DNA from: Acanthochlamys bracteata
Lineage: Eukaryota; Streptophyta; Magnoliopsida; Pandanales; Velloziaceae
NCBI GenBank assembly: GCA_019914995.1
Contig: CM034142.1
Location: 2,871,031 to 2,935,030, forward strand
Length of the DNA stretch: 64,000 nt
Direction of reading: 5' to 3'
Positions 60,695 through 64,000 of the stretch are shown here, piece by piece (the stretch's first letter is position 1; each line of letters starts with the position of its first letter). Both the position numbers and the translations under genes were made by a program. The notes under the pieces are model-generated. The model searched no databases, had not been told where the DNA came from, and worked only from the letters and a program-made list of their open reading frames with translations.

Positions 60695-63157
60695 ATGTCT
60701 GCATCAGGTTCTGGAAAAGATAAGAAAAAAAACATTTTTGGTAATAGCTCCGATGAGGGTTGGGAGCATAGTATAGATGTGATAATAATTCTAGAAAGTG
60801 AAGTGCAAGTATTGTCAAAAGATTTTTACTGGAGGCAGTTTTTGTTCTAAATATCACATGGCATGCACACATAGGAATGTTGAACCATATCAGCAAGTTC
60901 TTGAAGAAGTTAGACAAAAGTTTTTAAAACTCTTAGCTAAAATTCAAGAAGTTTCATATAGAAAAAAAGAAGAAATTGGAGTGGCATAGAAGTTGGGGAT
61001 GAGAGGGTGCAGTAATTTTTAAATCAAAAGCAAGTTATGAGTATGCATTCTAGTAAAAAGTCTCATAGGCTTAGAAACACACAAGTAAGCATTAATCATT
61101 TGATGAAAGCAGAGTTGAGGGAAGATTGTTGTCAACAAATAGCTCGTTTTTTTTTACATAAGTGCAATTCCTTTCAATTGTGTAAAAAATCTATGATTTT
61201 TGAAACTGCTTAGTTGGTTGGTTGGTTTTGTGATGGACTGAAACCTCCTTCTTATCATGAAATTAGCGAGACCTATTCGAACAAAGAAATAGCTAGCGTA
61301 AAAATTTTTCTTGAGGATTATAAAACAAAGTGGAGAAAAACTGGTTGTACTATTATGTCTAAAACAACAGATAAGGTTTTTGAGATGTTAGATGATATTG
61401 CAGAGAGGGTTGAAGAGGAAAATGTTGTGCAATTATTACTAACAATGCTGCAAAATATAAGACAGCAGAGAGAGGTTGATGCAAAAAAGAGAAATGCTAT
61501 ATTGGACACCTTGTCTTGCCCATTGTATTGATCTCATTGTAGAGGATTTTGAAAAAAAATGAAGGGTTCATAGTGTGACAATTACAAAGTAATCTAGCTT
61601 ACTTAAAAAATACCCCGGGTATGGGTTTTCAACAGGCATAGAAACTTAGGAACTATCATCTCAGGGACTCTCTTTGGCACTCGCTACTTTCTAGAAAGAG
61701 GAGATGTTGGCAACTATAAAGACTGAGTGAGGGTAGGGCACAGGAAATTGGGGGGAAGAAAAATTACAACATACATTTATAGAAGGACCCTACTTGTTTC
61801 AATGTTGAGGTATTTTACAAATGGGAGAGATTTAATTAGACCAGGTGCAACTAGATTTGCTACCTCATACTTAACATTGGGTTGTCTAAATGAGCATAAA
61901 GATGTATTAATGAGTATGTTTAGCTCTAGTGCATGGAAGTCAAGTAAATTTGCAAGCAAATAAGATGGAAAGCAAATCCAGCATACTATTCCGGACAACA
62001 GGTTTTGGAGGAATGTTCAGACATGTTTGAAAGCGGCTTATCCTCTTATTAAGGTGATGCGTTTGGTTGACTCAGATGAGAAACCAGCCATGGGTTGTAT
62101 TTATAAGGAGATGAACCATGCAAAAGAGAAAATACGACTGAATTTTGTTAATCCTAAGAAAAGGTTAGTGCTTAAACAAGATTAAATAGTTTTATCATTG
62201 TTATTAGTTATTTCATTATTTGTAATGATTCATCTTTTCTATTTCTTATAGTTATGAACCTATGTGGAAAATTATTAATGAAAGATGGGAATTTCAATTA
62301 CATAGGCCTATACATGCTGTAGTTTATTACTTAAATCCTCGTTACCATTACAGTTCAGATTTTTTAAAGATGATGCAGAGGTAAAAATTAGATTATATAA
62401 TTGTTTAGAAAGAATGGTGACTGATGCAAATGAGAGGACAGAGTTAGATGTCCATACAAATGGGATCAGCTTTGCAATAGTAGGGAGGCAAACAAAAGAT
62501 CCAGCTGATTGGTGAGATTCATTGGAGCTGAGTGTTCTAAACTACAAAAGTTTGCTATTCGAATATTAACTTTAACTGGTAGTTCTTCTGGATGCGAGCG
62601 TAATTGGAGTGCATTTGAAATGGTAAGAATATAACTTTCTCTATTTAAGCAGCTTGTTATATTAATAGGCTATCAGCTTATATGACTTCTACAATTTTAT
62701 TATTGTTTAGGTGCACATAAAAAGAAGAAACTGTTTGCATCAAAGGAAGATGAATGACTTGATATTCGTGATGTGCAATTTGAAGCTGAGAGAAAGAAGA
62801 ATGAAAAGTACAAAATCGACTTCAAGTTGTTCAACTACCTTTGATGATCTTCCCTCAGATGATGAATGGATTGTTGAAGAACAAGAAGCTGACCCCGTTG
62901 ACCATGAATGGCTAGATATCCTGAATCAAACTTCAGGTAATGAAGATAGTTCAAATGAGAGAGTGAATGTTGTTGATGACATTGAAAGCCTGGAAAGTAA
63001 AGCTGATAGTGATGTGGAGATTTTAGTAGATAATATTGACTTAGATAATATTGGTTCTTCTCATGGCGGTAGTGTTAGTGGAGATGACTCTAAGGAGGAA
63101 GATAACAATGAAGATGATTGTGACATTGATGATATTTCTGTTGATAACTTTTTTTAG
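60695..63157 (+). pseudogene. hAT-superfamily transposase (BED finger, DUF659, dimerisation domain), decayed
   Basis: Cut-and-paste DNA transposase of the plant Ac-like type. From the ATG: MSASGSGKDKKKNIFGNSSD. After a frameshift, the BED zinc finger CKYCQKIFTGGSFCSKYHMA with two Cys and the His pair (60,800-60,870). DUF659 region at 61,214-61,531: PPSYHEISETYSNKEIASVK and WRKTGCTIMS, with the usual SDGWTD stretch (catalytic Asp) deleted, then TDKVFEMLDDIAERVEEENV. Next HCIDLIVEDFEKK, RPGATRFATSYLTLGCLNEH, WRNVQTCLKAAYPLIKVMRL. Introns at 62,164-62,251 and 62,623-62,710 have GT-AG borders. The dimerisation domain spans them: SSSGCERNWSAFEM joined to VHIKRRNCLHQRKMNDLIFV. The tail is very acidic (SDDEWIVEEQEADPVDHEW) and ends at 63,157. 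Several stops and frameshifts, plus loss of the catalytic segment, make it inactive. Confidence 0.88.
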
Positions 63158-64000
63158 TTTTTGTTTTATATTTTTAAGGTTGTACCATGTTAGCTATTGC
63201 TGTTTGTAAGGCTATACAGTTGTAGACTTGTAGTATTTCTGTAGACATGCTAAGTATGTTATATACTTATATTGACTATTTTATATTGTTGAAAATATGT
63301 TTTGTTTGGTTGAATTGTAATGGCAGGCTGTCGTACTGCCCAGTAAAATTAGATGGCTTTGGATAGTGAAAAATGGCTCTATTTCACTATCTAGAGCCAT
63401 TTAGAATTTTAGATGGCTCTAGACAGAGAGACAGAGCCATCTAAATAGCTTATGGTTGTTTTCATTGTCCAGAATCTAAGCTTGTTGAAAATTTGGAATG
63501 TTGTTTAGAGCTTGAGCTTGCTAGAATGGCTCTTGCATATTGTTTTATTGGTGTACAAGTGTACAACTCTAATCTGAGCTTGCTGAAATGTTGTATAAGT
63601 GCATAGCTTCAACAATGAAGCTTTTGTTGAAAAGAACTTAATACTGAAAAAAGTTTGGATAAATTTTTATTTATTGTGCTGTTTGAAGTTGAAAGCTGAA
63701 TGACGTATTTTGCTAAACTTGTGCTAATTTTTTAAGGACGGACATAATGACTAGAATACTCTTAGTTATATAATAATTGATATATTGTTAAGTTTCTAAT
63801 TTTTTCATATGTTATTTAATTTTTTAAGTTTAATATTTTCATAACAAAATAAATTTATTAGTTCTTTTTTATACTAATATCTATAAACTTTATAATATTT
63901 GAAGTAATTAGATTTAGTAAATATATTATTATTATTAGAAATAATAGTAACTTAGTAATTAATATTTATTATAAATTAGTAATTATTTTTAATAATATTT
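63158..64000. other. 3' flank of the hAT gene; inverted repeats, then AT-rich DNA
   Basis: Contains the inverted-repeat cluster at 63,373-63,440. From about 63,760 the sequence is nearly all A/T. The right terminus of the hAT element was not found. Confidence 0.45.
63373..63440. repeat. Alternating inverted repeats of ATGGCTCT/AGAGCCAT
   Basis: ATGGCTCTA (63,373-63,381), TAGAGCCAT (63,392-63,400), ATGGCTCT (63,413-63,420), AGAGCCAT (63,433-63,440). Neighbours can pair as 9-bp and 8-bp stems, so alternative hairpins are possible. The position just after the hAT gene suggests a 3' subterminal or polyadenylation-related structure. Confidence 0.8.

Noticed and set aside
61318..61509. Minus-strand open frame
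   Set aside because: Shadow of the DUF659 part of the hAT transposase on the other strand.

Overview
The window is nuclear DNA of a flowering plant. The evidence is a plant SR34-type splicing factor, a plant-type (PLS/E) pentatricopeptide repeat protein, LTR retrotransposons and hAT, Tourist and RTE-like elements of plant type, long AT-rich introns, and a 100-N scaffold gap. I cannot name the lineage. I found no gene that looks intact from end to end: every coding signal I can name is broken, partial or mobile.

Region 1 (1 to about 30,400, minus strand) is a decayed SR splicing-factor locus holding two tandem copies. Copy 1 (about 25.3-30.3 kb) keeps a 5' UTR exon, three RRM1 exons and RS-domain exons, but has a frameshift and stops. 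Copy 2 (about 1.2-18.2 kb) keeps a clean first exon, the last exon of RRM2 and the RS exons, but has lost the exons between. The space between these exons is filled by a 25-kb array of irregular, diverged repeat modules. They carry recurring short exon-like islands flanked by splice consensus.

Region 2 (30.4-53 kb) is transposon-rich. It holds a Tourist-like MITE (31,083-31,327) and five members (A-E) of one 2.6-3.4 kb family with TG...CA-type ends. Units A, B and D have perfect 5-bp target duplications and C has one with a single mismatch. The family looks like solo LTRs, yet each unit shares a GC-rich leader, a conserved splice donor, a 1.6-2.3 kb intron-like body, in four units a clear acceptor, and three conserved stem-loops, one with compensatory changes. 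Units B and C are nested in a ruined Ty3/gypsy element (about 43.6-53.3 kb).

Region 3 (53.3-64 kb) has exon-like sequence, the gap (54,616-54,715), a PPR pseudogene, a 1.5-kb solo LTR (56,246-57,734), the 3' end of an RTE-like LINE with a (TTG)n tail, and a broken hAT transposase gene with recognisable introns (60.7-63.2 kb).

The best candidate for something undescribed is the A-E family, read as elements with a conserved exon-intron-exon layout and structured intron. The second is the exon-like module array inside the SR locus.
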